64,000 nucleotides of DNA from Pseudomonas agarici (GCF_900109755.1 NZ_FOAR01000002.1:1-64000), one strand, 5' to 3'; shown: positions 8,981 through 19,101, numbered from the stretch's first letter. The notes: a model not told the origin generated them from the letters alone. A program made the numbers and translations.

Positions 8981-9769
8981 ATGATTGTCAAGAAAAATAC
9001 ATCAGCAGATGGCGCGCTCGTGCGCGCACCCGAAGGTATGTCGGGCTTGGCCAAAGGCCTTGCAATCATCGAAGTGTTCGGTAGGGAGCACTCGCAATTA
9101 ACCGTGACCGATGCGGCGCGACTGACCGATACCACCCGCGCAGCGGCTCGACGGTGCTTGCTCACACTGGTGGAGTTGGGTTACTTGAGCCATGACGGCA
9201 AGCATTTCTGGCCGACTCCGAGATTCCTGCGTCTTGGCACGGCCTATCTCGACGCGGCGCCATTGCCGCAGTTGGCCCAACCCTATCTGACCTCGGCGCG
9301 CGAAGCGCTGGGAGAGTCGATCTCACTGGCGGTGCTGGAAGATGGCTGGTCGGTATTTGTTGCTCGTGCCGAGACGGCGAAAGTGGTGAGCACCGGTGTA
9401 CGGCTAGGTGCACGGTTGCCGGCCTACGGTTCGGCCACCGGACAAGTATTGCTGGCAGGTTTGAGCGATGAAGCGATTGAGCGCTATCTTGCGACTTCTC
9501 CACCGCCGACCACCGCTTACATGATTGTCGACCCGTCAGTGATCGTGGAACGGATCCGGCGGGCGCGTGTCGAGGGAGTTGCCTTTACCGATGAGGAGTT
9601 GGAGTTAGGCATGCGTTCCATGGCGGTGCCTGTGAGGAACGCTCAAGACAAAGTGGTTGCGGCCATGAGCATGAGTACCTTCGCGGCACGTTTATCCCTT
9701 GAGGAGTTACGTGAGCAGTGTCTCCCGGTGCTCCAGCATCATGCTGCCTTGCTCGGGTGCATGCTGTAA
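8981..9769 (+). CDS. tphR: IclR-family regulator of the tph cluster
   Basis: A 262-residue protein with an N-terminal winged helix (about residues 20-80, LTVTDAARLTDTTRAAARRC) and a C-terminal IclR effector domain. The GMSGLAKGLAIIEVF lead-in and the ARAETAKVVSTGVRLG and LPAYGSATGQVLLAG segments are typical of the PcaR/PobR/CatR sub-group that senses aromatic acids. It is divergent from tphA2 and shares a palindromic control region. It is probably a terephthalate-responsive activator. The ribosome site is weak. Confidence 0.82.
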   Translation: MIVKKNTSADGALVRAPEGMSGLAKGLAIIEVFGREHSQLTVTDAARLTDTTRAAARRCLLTLVELGYLSHDGKHFWPTPRFLRLGTAYLDAAPLPQLAQPYLTSAREALGESISLAVLEDGWSVFVARAETAKVVSTGVRLGARLPAYGSATGQVLLAGLSDEAIERYLATSPPPTTAYMIVDPSVIVERIRRARVEGVAFTDEELELGMRSMAVPVRNAQDKVVAAMSMSTFAARLSLEELREQCLPVLQHHAALLGCML

Positions 9770-9790
9770 CGCGCTGGTTCGAGATGCCGC

Positions 9791-11221
9791 TCAACTGCTT
9801 GGGACACGGGGCTGGCGATATTGCTCGATGATCTCAAACAGTTGATGGCACGACGTGGCGAGGTACGGCTCGGGCGCGGTGGCAACCCCGAGCAACAGGC
9901 CGGATGAGCGCCCGGACGGAGTCGCGAACCACGATGACAAAGGGGAGGGTGCCATGCCAAAGGCCATTGCTTCCCGAGCGATTTGTGCGTCAGGCATACT
10001 ATCGGGGAGTTTGAGCAGTATCGCCAGGCCTGCCTTGACCCACTCTGCATCGCGCATTCGCAGCTGCTCGCATAACGCGTCACGCTGAGCGGAATATAAT
10101 CGCTTGAGGCGACGGACACGCCGAATGTAGTGACCGTCGTGCATAAACTGGGCCGTGGCGAGTTGAACCACGGGTGAGGGCGCGGGAGCAAGTGCTGCGA
10201 CCATCTCTGAGAATGCGGTAACCAGTTCGGGCGGTGCCACCACAAATCCCAGGCGCAACCCCGGGCTCACCGTCTTGCTGAAAGAACCTATGTGGATAAC
10301 CCGTTTGCTCTCGTCCAGGGAGGCCAGGGCAGGGGCTGCCCTGCCTTCTAGCTGCAGCTCGCTGAGGTAGTCATCTTCGATGATCCAGGCGTTGTTCGAG
10401 ACCGCCCATTCCAGTAGTTGAAGCCTTCGCCTCAAAGACAAAGTCGAACCCAGGGGCGCTTGCTGACCGGGTGTCAGGACGGCTAACGCTGCATCCCCGG
10501 CGTTCTTGATTCCGTAGCCGACGTCGAGGCCTTCTGCGTCCACCGGAATCGCAATGGTATTCAAACGAGCGAGCTCCAATCCCTTGCGGGTAAGGAAGAA
10601 TCCGGGCTCTTCCATCCAGACCTTCTTACCATCCAAACCTAACACCCGCAGCGCAAGCCCTAAGCCGGCACTGTATCCTGACGTGACAAATACCTGTTCG
10701 GGGGAACAGTGGAGGTTTCTGGCGATGGACAGATAACCCGCGATCTCCCGACGCAGTTCGAACTCCCCCCTGGGATCGGGATAGACCAGTGACGAGAAGG
10801 ATTCTGCCTTCAATAGATTGGACGAGCGTGCGCGTGCGAACAGCTTTTCCGGTAGGCCTTCAAACGCTGGAATACCGAGCTGAAAGATCGCAGGCCCGGT
10901 GTTCATCCGCTCATAGGCTTTCATAAAGGTTCCAGGTTCCAGTGGTTCCGATTGAGCCACTGCCGCACGGGGCCGTGGTGCCACGCGCGTGCCCTTTGCT
11001 CCGAATGTTTCGATCATCTGAGCGTCGGATAACCGTTCATACGCCGCTTGAACTGTACCGCGCGCGACACCCAGGTGCGCGGCAAGATCTTGCCATGAAG
11101 GTAATCGAGTGCCTGGTGTGAGCAGCCCCGACTCTATTGCCCTGCTAATACTTATACGAATTTGTTCTGACAAAGACAGTTTTGCTGTCCGATCGAGCTG
11201 GATTTGCAGGTCTGAGTTCAT
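9791..11221 (-). CDS. MocR-type GntR/aminotransferase transcriptional regulator
   Basis: About 476 residues. The N-terminal GntR winged helix (LSLSEQIRISISRAIESG, then ARGTVQAAYERL) is fused to a class I aminotransferase-like domain. The PLP lysine is in GSFSKTVSPGLRLG. MocR proteins use PLP or a PLP adduct as effector and often control a divergent neighbour. Here the divergent candidates are the small ORF at 11314 and, further on, the nitroreductase operon. The start at ATG 11221 keeps the usual short lead before the HTH; an upstream extension to 11302 is open but not family-like. It converges with tphR, only 21 bases apart. Confidence 0.85.
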   Translation of the reverse strand: MNSDLQIQLDRTAKLSLSEQIRISISRAIESGLLTPGTRLPSWQDLAAHLGVARGTVQAAYERLSDAQMIETFGAKGTRVAPRPRAAVAQSEPLEPGTFMKAYERMNTGPAIFQLGIPAFEGLPEKLFARARSSNLLKAESFSSLVYPDPRGEFELRREIAGYLSIARNLHCSPEQVFVTSGYSAGLGLALRVLGLDGKKVWMEEPGFFLTRKGLELARLNTIAIPVDAEGLDVGYGIKNAGDAALAVLTPGQQAPLGSTLSLRRRLQLLEWAVSNNAWIIEDDYLSELQLEGRAAPALASLDESKRVIHIGSFSKTVSPGLRLGFVVAPPELVTAFSEMVAALAPAPSPVVQLATAQFMHDGHYIRRVRRLKRLYSAQRDALCEQLRMRDAEWVKAGLAILLKLPDSMPDAQIAREAMAFGMAPSPLSSWFATPSGRSSGLLLGVATAPEPYLATSCHQLFEIIEQYRQPRVPSS

Positions 11222-11313
11222 ATTCTTAGTACACATAAAAGTGGAAGATCTTGGTTCTTCTATTCGTACCATCGACGGTACAAGATAGAAAGACCAAGAC
11301 AAAGCAGCCCGAC

Positions 11314-11511
11314 ATGATCATTCGTCTGATTCTGACTGCATTTTTCGTAACAGTTGCAATCTTTATCAGAGCGGGTTCCTTTGCTCATGAATCTGGCGAT
11401 ATCGTGCAGTCGGATTTTGAACAAATAATTGCCAATTTGCCGGGAAAATCGACCGGTGCCATGGACGTCGGACATCCTCCAGGCGCAGGCTCGTTACCTA
11501 CATGCACGTGA
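11314..11511 (+). CDS. Small hypothetical secreted or membrane protein
   Basis: A 65-codon frame divergent from the MocR gene. It begins MIIRLILTAFFVTVAIFI, a strong hydrophobic segment that may be a signal peptide ending near SFAHE, and then a 40-residue soluble tail rich in Gly and Pro. I recognise no family. Position opposite a MocR regulator is the only support for it being real. Confidence 0.35.
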   Translation: MIIRLILTAFFVTVAIFIRAGSFAHESGDIVQSDFEQIIANLPGKSTGAMDVGHPPGAGSLPTCT

Positions 11512-12102
11512 AGTTCGCTTTTATTTATGCACAGGCGGTATCGGATTTAGTTGGGTAAAAGGTTAATGACGATGAGGTGCGTGCGTGCCGCGCTGGTGAG
11601 AGCGGGTCGCAGTCCTCGAGGCGAGCCATTCTGTAAGCCGGAATGAGAGCAAAACCCAATCTGCAAAATTTTTAGTGATATTCATCATCAATAGCAATAG
11701 AAAGCGGCCAGCGAGCAGGTGTGCTACAACTTGTGCCTGGCTATGGAGTCGCCTATTAGCTATTAGATAGACGGTCTTGATGCCTCGTGAGATCTGTTCA
11801 AAACTTGCGATACCATCATTTTTAGAGCTCAGATCCGTGTGCAGTGTGTCGTCAGCGTAGTTTCAGGCATGTCATGATGCTGCCCTATTACTCAGGTGAA
11901 ATGTTCGCCACTGACAGTAAATTAAGGACGAGATCGCTGCCTGTTTTGCTAACTCGATGTGCCAACTGCAAGCGATTCATTCGTACAGCGACCACCAGAA
12001 GCAGAGGAGAAAATGCAGCCCAACATCTCGAACGAAACCAGGTACGCATAGAGCGAAAGGCCTCTTGTACCTCAACTTACCCCTTCAGCTATAGGAATCA
12101 TC
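11512..12102. other. Intergenic region with no recognised gene
   Basis: About 590 bases between the small ORF and the nitroreductase. Frames present lack ribosome sites and protein-like composition. I see no strong palindrome. It must hold the promoter of the nitroreductase operon, since the nitroreductase is preceded by AGGAATC only. Confidence 0.5.
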
Positions 12103-12720
12103 ATGACCAACGCCGTCATCGAATGTATCGTGAGTCGTAGCGCCGCGAAATACTACGACTCCGCCGCCACTTTGAGCGACGACCAAATTCGCGAGTTGGT
12201 GAGAATCGGCACCACCGCACCGACATCTTTCCACCTGCAGAACTGGCGCTTCATCGCGGTACGCTCCCCTGAAGCCAAAGCGCGGTTGAGTCCGATCGCT
12301 TGGAATCAGCCCGCGATCACCGAAGCCTCCGTTACCTTCATCATCTGCGGCCAACTGGCTGACTCCAGCGTGATACCGGAACGCCTGGCACCGTTGGTCG
12401 AAGCGGGTGTCATGCCCGCAACAATGGTTTCGGAGTGGGAAGCTCCCGCGCGCGGTTTGTATTTAGAGCATCCGCAGCGCCAGCGCGACGAGGCAATGCG
12501 CACGGGCACCTTCGGTGCATCGGCGATCATTTATGCCGCGCGCTCGATGGGCCTGGGTTCGACACCGATGATCGGTTTCGATGCCGAAGGGGTAGTCCGT
12601 GAGTTCGGACTGGCCGAAAATGAAGTGCCAGTGATGCTGTTGTCTGTAGGTGTGGAGCGTCCAGGAAATTGGGCACAGAAGCCGCGCCGTCCGCTGGATG
12701 AAGTACTGGATATCATTTAA
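12103..12720 (+). CDS. Nitroreductase family protein (FMN-dependent)
   Basis: A 205-residue nitroreductase-fold flavoprotein. N-terminal SRSAAKYYDSAATLSDDQIR, then TAPTSFHLQNWRFIAV (the FMN phosphate and substrate loop) and ARSMGLGSTPMIGFDAEGV near the C-terminus are the usual blocks. Such enzymes reduce nitro groups, quinones or enoates with NAD(P)H. It opens a plus-strand run with a CMD protein, an azoreductase and a flavin split-barrel protein, all plausible reductive or electrophile-stress functions. It is not the 2-nitrobenzoate reductase NbaA, which is of another fold and lies at 40.2 kb. Confidence 0.85.
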   Translation: MTNAVIECIVSRSAAKYYDSAATLSDDQIRELVRIGTTAPTSFHLQNWRFIAVRSPEAKARLSPIAWNQPAITEASVTFIICGQLADSSVIPERLAPLVEAGVMPATMVSEWEAPARGLYLEHPQRQRDEAMRTGTFGASAIIYAARSMGLGSTPMIGFDAEGVVREFGLAENEVPVMLLSVGVERPGNWAQKPRRPLDEVLDII

Positions 12721-12754
12721 CCATCAGTAAAATCAGTAGCTTACGGAGACTACA

Positions 12755-13300
12755 ATGCCTAGAAGTGCAGCTGTAAAACCGGAACAAGTGCCGCCTGATT
12801 CGAAAGCGACTCTCGATGCTTTTACCAAGAACATCGGGTTCACTCCAAACATGATGATGACTTTCGCGCAAAGTCCAATCGCGTTCAACTCATGGGCTAC
12901 GCTGCTCGGCTCCTTGAGCAAAGCACTCGATGTGAAGACGCGTGACAGTATTGGCCTCGCGGTCTCCGAAGCGAATGGTTGCAACTACTGCCTGACGGTT
13001 CACAGCTTTACGGCCGAGCATATGGCCAAACTGCCGGCGGACGAAATCATTCTCGCTCGCAAGGGCAATGCCACCGATCCGAAACGCGCCGCTGCCCTCC
13101 AGTTTGCGCGCAAAGTCATCGAGACTCGTGGCAAGGTCAGTGACGCTGATCTGAAAGCCGTCCGCGATGCAGGCTACACGGATGCGAATGTCATGGAGAT
13201 TATCGCGCTGGTGGCTATGTACTCTCTTACAAATTTCTTCAATAACGTGTTCGATCCTGAGAAGGATTTTCCTGCCGTCACTCCCGCTGGCGCGATCTGA
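12755..13300 (+). CDS. CMD/AhpD-like peroxidase-type protein
   Basis: 181 residues, with Cys76-Asn-Tyr-Cys79 and His83 forming the CxxC-x3-H redox site. It closely resembles the protein at 349 in length, layout and motifs such as LSKALDVKTRDSIGLAVSEA. It has a GGAG ribosome site and lies 34 bases after the nitroreductase, so the two are probably co-transcribed. A role in peroxide or thiol redox chemistry accompanying the reductase is inferred. Confidence 0.85.
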   Translation: MPRSAAVKPEQVPPDSKATLDAFTKNIGFTPNMMMTFAQSPIAFNSWATLLGSLSKALDVKTRDSIGLAVSEANGCNYCLTVHSFTAEHMAKLPADEIILARKGNATDPKRAAALQFARKVIETRGKVSDADLKAVRDAGYTDANVMEIIALVAMYSLTNFFNNVFDPEKDFPAVTPAGAI

Positions 13301-13386
13301 CTTCCTGCCCGGTTGCATCGACCATCTCCTGGTGGCCTGGAGCTGGTCGATGCGGGCACGCCGAGAAAGCCCAGATGCCCCCAGGA

Positions 13387-13408
13387 CAGACGCTTGGGAA
13401 AGCGTCTG
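13387..13408. other. Hairpin after the CMD gene
   Basis: An 8-bp inverted repeat, CAGACGCT (13387-13394) and AGCGTCTG (13401-13408), with a 6-base loop but no U tract. It may be a partial terminator or mRNA-stabilising stem. The rest of 13301-13617 holds only the micro-ORF below. Confidence 0.45.
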
Positions 13409-13567
13409 GGCTACTTGTGTGTGCTGATAACCGGTCTTGAAGCGAAACAATATCAGTAGAGAGATCCGGCATGTCGACGGCGGACAAAGTGTCCGCCGCT
13501 GAGATGATGTTCGCATCGGGCAGCGTAGCGCGGGCTCGAAGTGACACCAACTGACCGAGGAGAGTAA

Positions 13568-13621
13568 ATGATGAAGATAGTTGTGATCGGCTTCGTAAAA
13601 CCATTGGGATCGCTCGCATGA
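13568..13621 (+). pseudogene. 17-codon micro-ORF, likely relic of an NAD(P)-binding protein
   Basis: Behind a strong GAGGAGAG site (13557-13564) lies a short frame, MMKIVVIGFVKPLGSLA. It resembles the first beta strand of an NmrA/SDR-type Rossmann protein (typically MKIVVIGGTGLIGS). It ends in an ATGA overlap with the azoreductase start at 13618. It is either the remnant of a truncated oxidoreductase or a coupling leader that delivers ribosomes to the azoreductase, which has a poor ribosome site of its own. Confidence 0.45.
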
Positions 13622-14244
13622 ACATCCTCCATATTGATTGTAGCTCGCGTCCAGAATCGCAAAGCCGTCAGCTTTCAGCGGCGATCGTCAATAAGCTCCT
13701 TGAGGTTACGCCTGACGCGAGCATCAGTCGGCGCGATTTTGCCGCTGACCCCCTACCGCATGCTTCTCCCGACTACGCGACTGCCCTGTCGTCGCCGGCC
13801 ACCTTGGCGACCCCACCGAGGGGCTCGCTGGAACTTTCCGAGACGCTCATTCAGGAGGTGGAAACGGCTGATGTGATTGTCATCGGAACACCCATGAACA
13901 ACTTAACCGTTCCGTCGGTCCTCAAAGCATGGATCGACCAAATCCTTCGCGCCGGTCGCACGTTCACCTCGACGCCGGCCGGGAAGATGGGAATGCTCCG
14001 CGACCGCCCAGTGTTTATCGGCATTGCTTCCGGTGGCGTTTTTACCGGTGAGCGAGCCAATCAGCCCGATTTTCTCACGCCGTATCTATCGGCGGTGCTG
14101 GGTTGCGTTGGGCTCAAGACCTTGCAATTTCTTCCCGTGCAGGCCACGGCGTTTCTTGATCGAGAGCAAGCCCTATTAGCGAGAAGCAAGGCGCTCGCGG
14201 CGCTCGACCTTACGGCCCTGGAGAGGTTCCATATCTATGATTGA
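13618..14244 (+). CDS. azoR: FMN-dependent NADH-azoreductase
   Basis: A 208-residue flavodoxin-fold enzyme of the AzoR/AcpD family. It starts MNILHIDCSSRPESQSRQLS (FMN phosphate loop), has PMNNLTVPSVLKAWIDQILR after strand 3 and the ASGGVFTG loop. It reduces azo dyes and quinones in two-electron steps and often serves in electrophile defence. Translation probably depends on the preceding micro-ORF. It overlaps the next gene by 8 bases. Confidence 0.88.
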   Translation: MNILHIDCSSRPESQSRQLSAAIVNKLLEVTPDASISRRDFAADPLPHASPDYATALSSPATLATPPRGSLELSETLIQEVETADVIVIGTPMNNLTVPSVLKAWIDQILRAGRTFTSTPAGKMGMLRDRPVFIGIASGGVFTGERANQPDFLTPYLSAVLGCVGLKTLQFLPVQATAFLDREQALLARSKALAALDLTALERFHIYD

Positions 14245-14707
14245 AATTACTGCCGACATGGAGACGATCATCAAGCAGGCGATACTGTCGTTCGTCGCGA
14301 CAGTCAACGAAGACGGAACGCCCAATCTTTCACCGAAAGCGTCTCTGACTGTCACCAACGGTGTTCTCTACTTCGCCGATATTGCATCACCCCAAACGAT
14401 ACTGAACTTGAAGCGCAATCCTGCCGTTGAAATTAACGTAGTCGACATCTTTCAGAGGCGCGGTTACCGATTCAAGGGCCGCGCGTTGATACTTGCACCA
14501 GACAATGACGAGTCTTTGGTGATCGCTAACTGGATTCGAGCGACCAATGGCCCGGAGTATCCTGTTGATCACGTTGTCAAAATTGAGACCACTTCGATTG
14601 CTCCGTTGCTGTCTCCAGCCCATGTCCTAGCCAATCCTCCTCGAAGTCAGGACGAAATTAGCAGCACCTACCATCAGAAGTACGGTGTGAAGCCTATGAC
14701 AGACTAG
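14237..14707 (+). CDS. Pyridoxamine 5'-phosphate oxidase-like flavin split-barrel protein
   Basis: A 156-residue split-barrel protein. SFVATVNEDGTPNLSPKASLTV and the following GVLYFADIASPQTILNLKRNPAVEINV are characteristic of the PNPOx-like family that binds FMN or F420-type cofactors. It overlaps azoR and has GGAGAGG upstream, so it is the last gene of the 12.1-14.7 kb operon. It may reduce or store flavin for its neighbours; true PNP oxidase activity is unlikely because the length and C-terminus differ. Confidence 0.8.
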   Translation: MIEITADMETIIKQAILSFVATVNEDGTPNLSPKASLTVTNGVLYFADIASPQTILNLKRNPAVEINVVDIFQRRGYRFKGRALILAPDNDESLVIANWIRATNGPEYPVDHVVKIETTSIAPLLSPAHVLANPPRSQDEISSTYHQKYGVKPMTD

Positions 14708-14721
14708 TGGCCATGGGCGGG

Positions 14722-14763
14722 TTGCGCCGAAATTGACTCATGGGACTAACCACACGGGCCACT
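14722..14763. repeat. Dispersed IS-end-like repeat, copy A
   Basis: TTGCGCCGAAATTGACT (14722-14738), nine extra bases, then AACCACACGGGCCACT (14748-14763). Partly matching copies occur at 25211 and 31968. The GCCGAAATTGAC core is reminiscent of IS21-family termini. It sits exactly at the junction of the azoR operon and the chemoreceptor gene. Confidence 0.5.
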
Positions 14764-14790
14764 GGAGTGTTGATCGTTCCAGCCAGAATT

Positions 14791-16512
14791 TTAAAGGCTG
14801 GCATGCCCGAGATTAAAATGGCTGACCTGGGCATTCAGACCTTGCGCGAGACGAGAGACACCTTCACTGGCAATACTAACTTGATCGGAGCCTGCGGCGT
14901 TATGGCTAGCCAGCTCCCGAATCTGCTCGATTCGTTGACTGATGTCGTGAGCCACAACAGCCTGTTCTTCAGCCGCGCTGGCGATCTGAACAGCCATATC
15001 ACTGATCACTCGATTGGCGTGGGTGATGCTTTCAAGAGCCTGACCGGCATTGTCAGCTTGACGGGAGCCTGCCTCCGCTTGACTACGACTCTGATCCATG
15101 ACGCCTACCGCTTGTTTGGCGCCTTCTTGTAAGCGCAGGATCATATCCTGGATTTCCTGAGTCGAATCCTGAGTACGTTTGGCAAGGTTACGTACTTCAT
15201 CTGCTACAACGGCAAAGCCTCGGCCTTGTTCTCCAGCCCTGGCAGCCTCAATAGCGGCGTTCAGAGCCAGCAGATTGGTCTGATCGGCGATACTGCGGAT
15301 GACATCAAGTATACCGCCGATACTCGAAGTATCTGCGGCCAAGGCCTGAACCACTTCAGCGGCTTTGCCAATATCACCAGATAGCTGTTGGATAGTGGAC
15401 ATCATTTGCTCTACGACTTCACGACCGCTTGCGGCTGAACTGTCCGCTTTTTGGGCGGCCTCAGCCGTTTGGGCCGAGTGGCGCGCAACTTCCTGCACCG
15501 TAGCGGCCATTTCCGTAATGGCTGTTGCCACCTCTGCAGTGTGCAGCTCTTGCTGTCTGATATTTTCCAGTGTACTGCGCGTGGTACTGGTGAGTTGTTC
15601 AGCAGAGACGCTGAGCTGGCGGCTGGAGTGCACCACGTTGTGTACCACTTCACGTAGCTTGGCAACCATCTGCCCAAATGCATGAGAAAGAACCCCAAAC
15701 TCTCCGGTGTTGCGTGCATCTAAATGGGTATTGAGATCGCCTTCGGCTACCCGTCTGGCCTCCCCGGAGAGGCGCGAAAGAGCGCCGCCAACTTTGCGTC
15801 GTATAGTGATGATGCCGATTATTGCAATGATAATCAGCAAGAGAACCATCATGCTTACCGCGCTCATATAGACGGAGCCGGTAGAGCGCAAGCCATCTAC
15901 TTCTAATTGAGTCCGCTTGTTAAGCAAGACAAAGAATTCTTTAACCGGCGCCATAATACGTGCCTTTTCCGCATCGTAGCGAGGGCTGTAGACCAAATGA
16001 GTAGACGCACTCAGGTCAGGCGCTGTGCCGTTTGACCCGGAGGCGGCATCCATTGCCTGAGACTCAAGGCTGGCTAATTCATTTGACGCATGCTCAGCCT
16101 CTTTAAGCTTAGCCAATTCTGCTTCGCTCATTCCCTGTCGACGCATTAGCTCCAATAACGTCGTCGAAGGATCGAGCCCACTATCGACTTTCTGGCCAGC
16201 AGCCAGGAAGTCGATGTATGGGTAGCTGTAATTGGAGGGACGAGGTTGCTGCCCATTCCTGATGGACAAGATCTGATGGTACAGCTGGGCGTAGCGGTTT
16301 TCTCCGGTGACAGCAAAGGTGCGGGCCATGCGGCTTAAATCATCGGAGCTCTGTCGTAACTCATCCGCGAGCAAGTAGGACTGATAGCGGTTTTCCTCGC
16401 GCTCGCTGAGATGTCTTTGATTACTAATCATCGACAGTACAAGCAAGCCAAGGGCTGTTGTGCTGACAATCATGGTGCCAAAGATCAGTGTAAAAAGGCG
16501 TTGAATGGACAA
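14791..16512 (-). CDS. Methyl-accepting chemotaxis protein
   Basis: A 573-residue transducer with a TTG start at 16512 behind AAGGAGA. A first membrane segment (about 5-25) precedes a helical periplasmic sensor of roughly 190 residues. A second membrane segment ([19 protein letters not shown]), a HAMP domain and a cytoplasmic coiled coil follow. The hairpin tip contains the invariant [20 protein letters not shown]. It lies between the azoR operon and acxR and may sense an acetone-related or aromatic compound. The ligand cannot be read from the sequence. Confidence 0.9.
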   Translation of the reverse strand: MSIQRLFTLIFGTMIVSTTALGLLVLSMISNQRHLSEREENRYQSYLLADELRQSSDDLSRMARTFAVTGENRYAQLYHQILSIRNGQQPRPSNYSYPYIDFLAAGQKVDSGLDPSTTLLELMRRQGMSEAELAKLKEAEHASNELASLESQAMDAASGSNGTAPDLSASTHLVYSPRYDAEKARIMAPVKEFFVLLNKRTQLEVDGLRSTGSVYMSAVSMMVLLLIIIAIIGIITIRRKVGGALSRLSGEARRVAEGDLNTHLDARNTGEFGVLSHAFGQMVAKLREVVHNVVHSSRQLSVSAEQLTSTTRSTLENIRQQELHTAEVATAITEMAATVQEVARHSAQTAEAAQKADSSAASGREVVEQMMSTIQQLSGDIGKAAEVVQALAADTSSIGGILDVIRSIADQTNLLALNAAIEAARAGEQGRGFAVVADEVRNLAKRTQDSTQEIQDMILRLQEGAKQAVGVMDQSRSQAEAGSRQADNAGQALESITHANRVISDMAVQIASAAEEQAVVAHDISQRIEQIRELASHNAAGSDQVSIASEGVSRLAQGLNAQVSHFNLGHASL

Positions 16513-17133
16513 ATTGGCTCTCCTTGCTGAGATCAAGTTAATCCTGATTAGGATTAAGTAGGGGCAATAGAAATAAGAAAATCTAGCGAAATCACCCAAT
16601 TCGCTGAGTAGCGGGGTTCAGCGAAAGAGTGCAAAAAAATTAAGCATTTGGAGGCGGATATTGTCTCCTTTGTTATTTGGCTAAAGTTTTTAAGTCGATC
16701 TTTGTAAAGAAATTTTGAGTTATTCTGGAGTTCTCGATTAATTAATTTTGTGCGTTAACTCATTTTATGGCACTTGCTGCACGGGTCGTAGATGCCGAAT
16801 GTCTAGTTGTAATGCGGATCGAAGATTAGCACGCGATCTATTTTGTTTATTTCGAAAACTTGCGAATTTTCAATGATTTAGATGAGATAAGTTATGTTTT
16901 TCGTGCTCTCGAATTTATCCGCGAATGGCTTTAAGCATGGTCTGGTTATGACCCGAACTGAAGCAATCTTTATCTCCTCATAGTTGCTTCACCATATCTA
17001 GCGCATGAAAATCCAAGGCGGGCACTTTGCAGAAAATGCCATGCGTTCCATTTTTTGTTCCTTTCGCGATGCTAGCCGGGGCGTAGTGATTTCTTTTTAA
17101 TCACTGCGCCCTTTATTGCACACACTTAATGCG
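16513..17133. other. AT-rich intergenic region with a terminator-like hairpin
   Basis: About 620 bases between the chemoreceptor start and the acxR stop. The only clear structure is an inverted repeat with one G-T pair, arms 17079-17091 and 17099-17111 (GGGCGTAGTGATT), which probably ends acxR transcription. The chemoreceptor promoter should lie in the AT-rich part near 16520-16760. No gene is seen. Confidence 0.5.
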
Positions 17134-19101
17134 TCAGTCAGGGCGAGGAAGGTCGTATTTCTTCAGTTTGCTATAGAGGGTACTCTTGGCGATATTCAAC
17201 GCCTTGGCCGCGCGGGTCAGGTTGCCGCCCTGCTCGTGAATGGCCTGGGCGATGACCGCTTTCTCGGCTGACTCCAGAGGATGATCACAGCCGTCCTCAA
17301 CCCGGGTGGCCGAAGCACCAAAGCTCACCGGCAGATTGGCTGGAGTCAGTTCCTCGCTATCGGTGAGGAAATAGGCAGCCGTCACCAGATTGCTCAGCTC
17401 GCGAATATTGCCGGGCCAGGAATGGCCTTCGAGCGCGGCCTGTAAATCCGAGCTCAGTCGCTTGGGTACACCACCATGCTGTTCGACCAACCGAGCCAGG
17501 ATATGCTCGGCCAGCAGGGTCGTATCCCCACGCCGTTGCCGCAGGGCGGGCAGGGTCAGCGTCATGGACGAAATGCGGTAATAGAGGTCCATCCGAAAGC
17601 GCCCCTTGGCGACCTCTTCGCTCAGGTCGCGATTGGTGGCGGCGATCAGGCGAAAGTTCACTTTGCGCGGGCGGGTTTCACCGACCCGACAGACTTCCGA
17701 TTCCTGTAGCACCCGCAGGAACAAGGGCTGCAGGTCCAGCGGCATTTCGCCTATCTCATCGAGAAACAAAGTGCCCTCATTGGCGGCTTCGATCTTGCCG
17801 GTCATTCCGCCGCGCCGGGCGCCGGTGAAGGCCCCCTCCACGTAGCCGAACAACTCCCCCGCCAGCAGATCACGGGACAGGCCACCGCAATTAAGGGCGA
17901 TGAAGGCGCCTTCGCCGTGGGGACCGGCCTCGTGCATAGCGTTAGCAAACAGCTCCTTGCCGACGCCGGTCTCGCCCTGCAGTAAAATGGAAATGGGCGC
18001 CTTGGCCAGGCGCTCCGCCTGTTGTACGGTTTTGAGAAACAGCGGGCTTTGGCCGATCAGACGGGAAAAACCTGCGGGACGGGTGGTCTCCCGAGCACGC
18101 TTGTCGCCCATCTCCACCTGCGTAGTGCGTGGTCTGGGGAAGGGGATCACGGCAAAGTAGCCAATCGTTTCGCCACGGTGACGGACCGGTTCGATCCATT
18201 CGCGCGCCAGCTGCGGTAGAACCCGTTCCGCCTGTGTGGCCAGACGCCCCTCTCCATTCAGGAAGAGGACGGGGCTGTAAGGGGTCAGGTTGAGTTTGAT
18301 GCCGCGCGCCGCCAGCACGCGTTCGGCGTGCCCATTGCTGCGCACCAGTCGTCCCTCCAGGTCCATCAGCAACAGGCCGTCATTGCTGGGGGCCGTGAAG
18401 CGTCCCAGGGTTTCGCCCAGCAAAAGTTCGCGCTTGGAGAGCTGCAGGTGAGCCAACTGCCCCTCGATACGGTGAGCACCGGAGACGGCCAGGGCCAGGC
18501 AGTAGTCGTGCTGGGTGCTTTTGAGCCCGGAGATATTGACCGCGCCCAGTACCTTGTTTTCGAAGGGATCCCAGATGACGGCGGCAGAGCAGGTCCAATT
18601 GCTGATGTTTTCACAGAAATGTTCATAGGCGTGCACCTGCACCGGGGAGCCGATACGCAACGCCGTCCCTATGGCATTGGTTCCCGCGGCACCCTCGTCC
18701 CAGTTGGCGCCGGGTACGAGCCGGAATTGATTGGCCAACTCAAGAGTCTGGGGGTCGCCATGGCTACGCAGGATCACTCCCGAGGGGGCCACCAGGTGCA
18801 TGATGGTGCCGGATTGGGCCAAGAGATCATGGGCATCGCGCATGATGGTTTCCGAGGCACAGATCAGCTCCCGATTCGCCGCCTGGATCTTCTCTAATTG
18901 CGCACTTTCAAGGTCGATGGCTTGCTTGGCCACTAGAGGATTCACTTCCTTGGAGACACAGCGTTGCCACGAGGCTTTGATCACCGAGCGAACGGTATCG
19001 TCGGGAAGGGCGCCGATGCTCAGTAACCTTTCGCGTGCATGGGCGATACGCCCGGGCTGTTCGACAGCCACCGATCCGTGTAATGGCACGTCTTGTTTCA
19101 T
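17134..19101 (-). CDS. acxR: Sigma-54-dependent activator of acetone carboxylase (AcoR type)
   Basis: About 655 residues in three parts. The N-terminal GAF-type sensor region is typical of AcoR/AcxR. The central AAA+ domain has Walker A GETGVGKE, the sigma-54 contact loop GAFTGA and Walker [14 protein letters not shown] Fis-type HTH lies at the C-terminus ([19 protein letters not shown]). It is divergent from acxABC, whose upstream region carries a -24/-12 promoter and a long palindrome, so it almost certainly activates them in response to acetone or a related ketone or alcohol. ATG 19101 with GGTGA is preferred to the GTG at 19110. Confidence 0.88.
   Translation of the reverse strand: MKQDVPLHGSVAVEQPGRIAHARERLLSIGALPDDTVRSVIKASWQRCVSKEVNPLVAKQAIDLESAQLEKIQAANRELICASETIMRDAHDLLAQSGTIMHLVAPSGVILRSHGDPQTLELANQFRLVPGANWDEGAAGTNAIGTALRIGSPVQVHAYEHFCENISNWTCSAAVIWDPFENKVLGAVNISGLKSTQHDYCLALAVSGAHRIEGQLAHLQLSKRELLLGETLGRFTAPSNDGLLLMDLEGRLVRSNGHAERVLAARGIKLNLTPYSPVLFLNGEGRLATQAERVLPQLAREWIEPVRHRGETIGYFAVIPFPRPRTTQVEMGDKRARETTRPAGFSRLIGQSPLFLKTVQQAERLAKAPISILLQGETGVGKELFANAMHEAGPHGEGAFIALNCGGLSRDLLAGELFGYVEGAFTGARRGGMTGKIEAANEGTLFLDEIGEMPLDLQPLFLRVLQESEVCRVGETRPRKVNFRLIAATNRDLSEEVAKGRFRMDLYYRISSMTLTLPALRQRRGDTTLLAEHILARLVEQHGGVPKRLSSDLQAALEGHSWPGNIRELSNLVTAAYFLTDSEELTPANLPVSFGASATRVEDGCDHPLESAEKAVIAQAIHEQGGNLTRAAKALNIAKSTLYSKLKKYDLPRPD

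Noticed and set aside
11844..12140. Plus-strand frame of 98 codons before the nitroreductase
   Set aside because: No ribosome site, Arg/Cys-rich composition, and it overlaps the well-supported nitroreductase start.
12103..12720. Nitroreductase as the 2-nitrobenzoate reductase
   Set aside because: It is 28 kb from the nba genes, and the flavin-reductase-like protein beside nbaB fits NbaA better.
13387..13408. Stem after the second CMD gene as a REP or CRISPR repeat
   Set aside because: Only one copy was found, with no spacer array or REP consensus.
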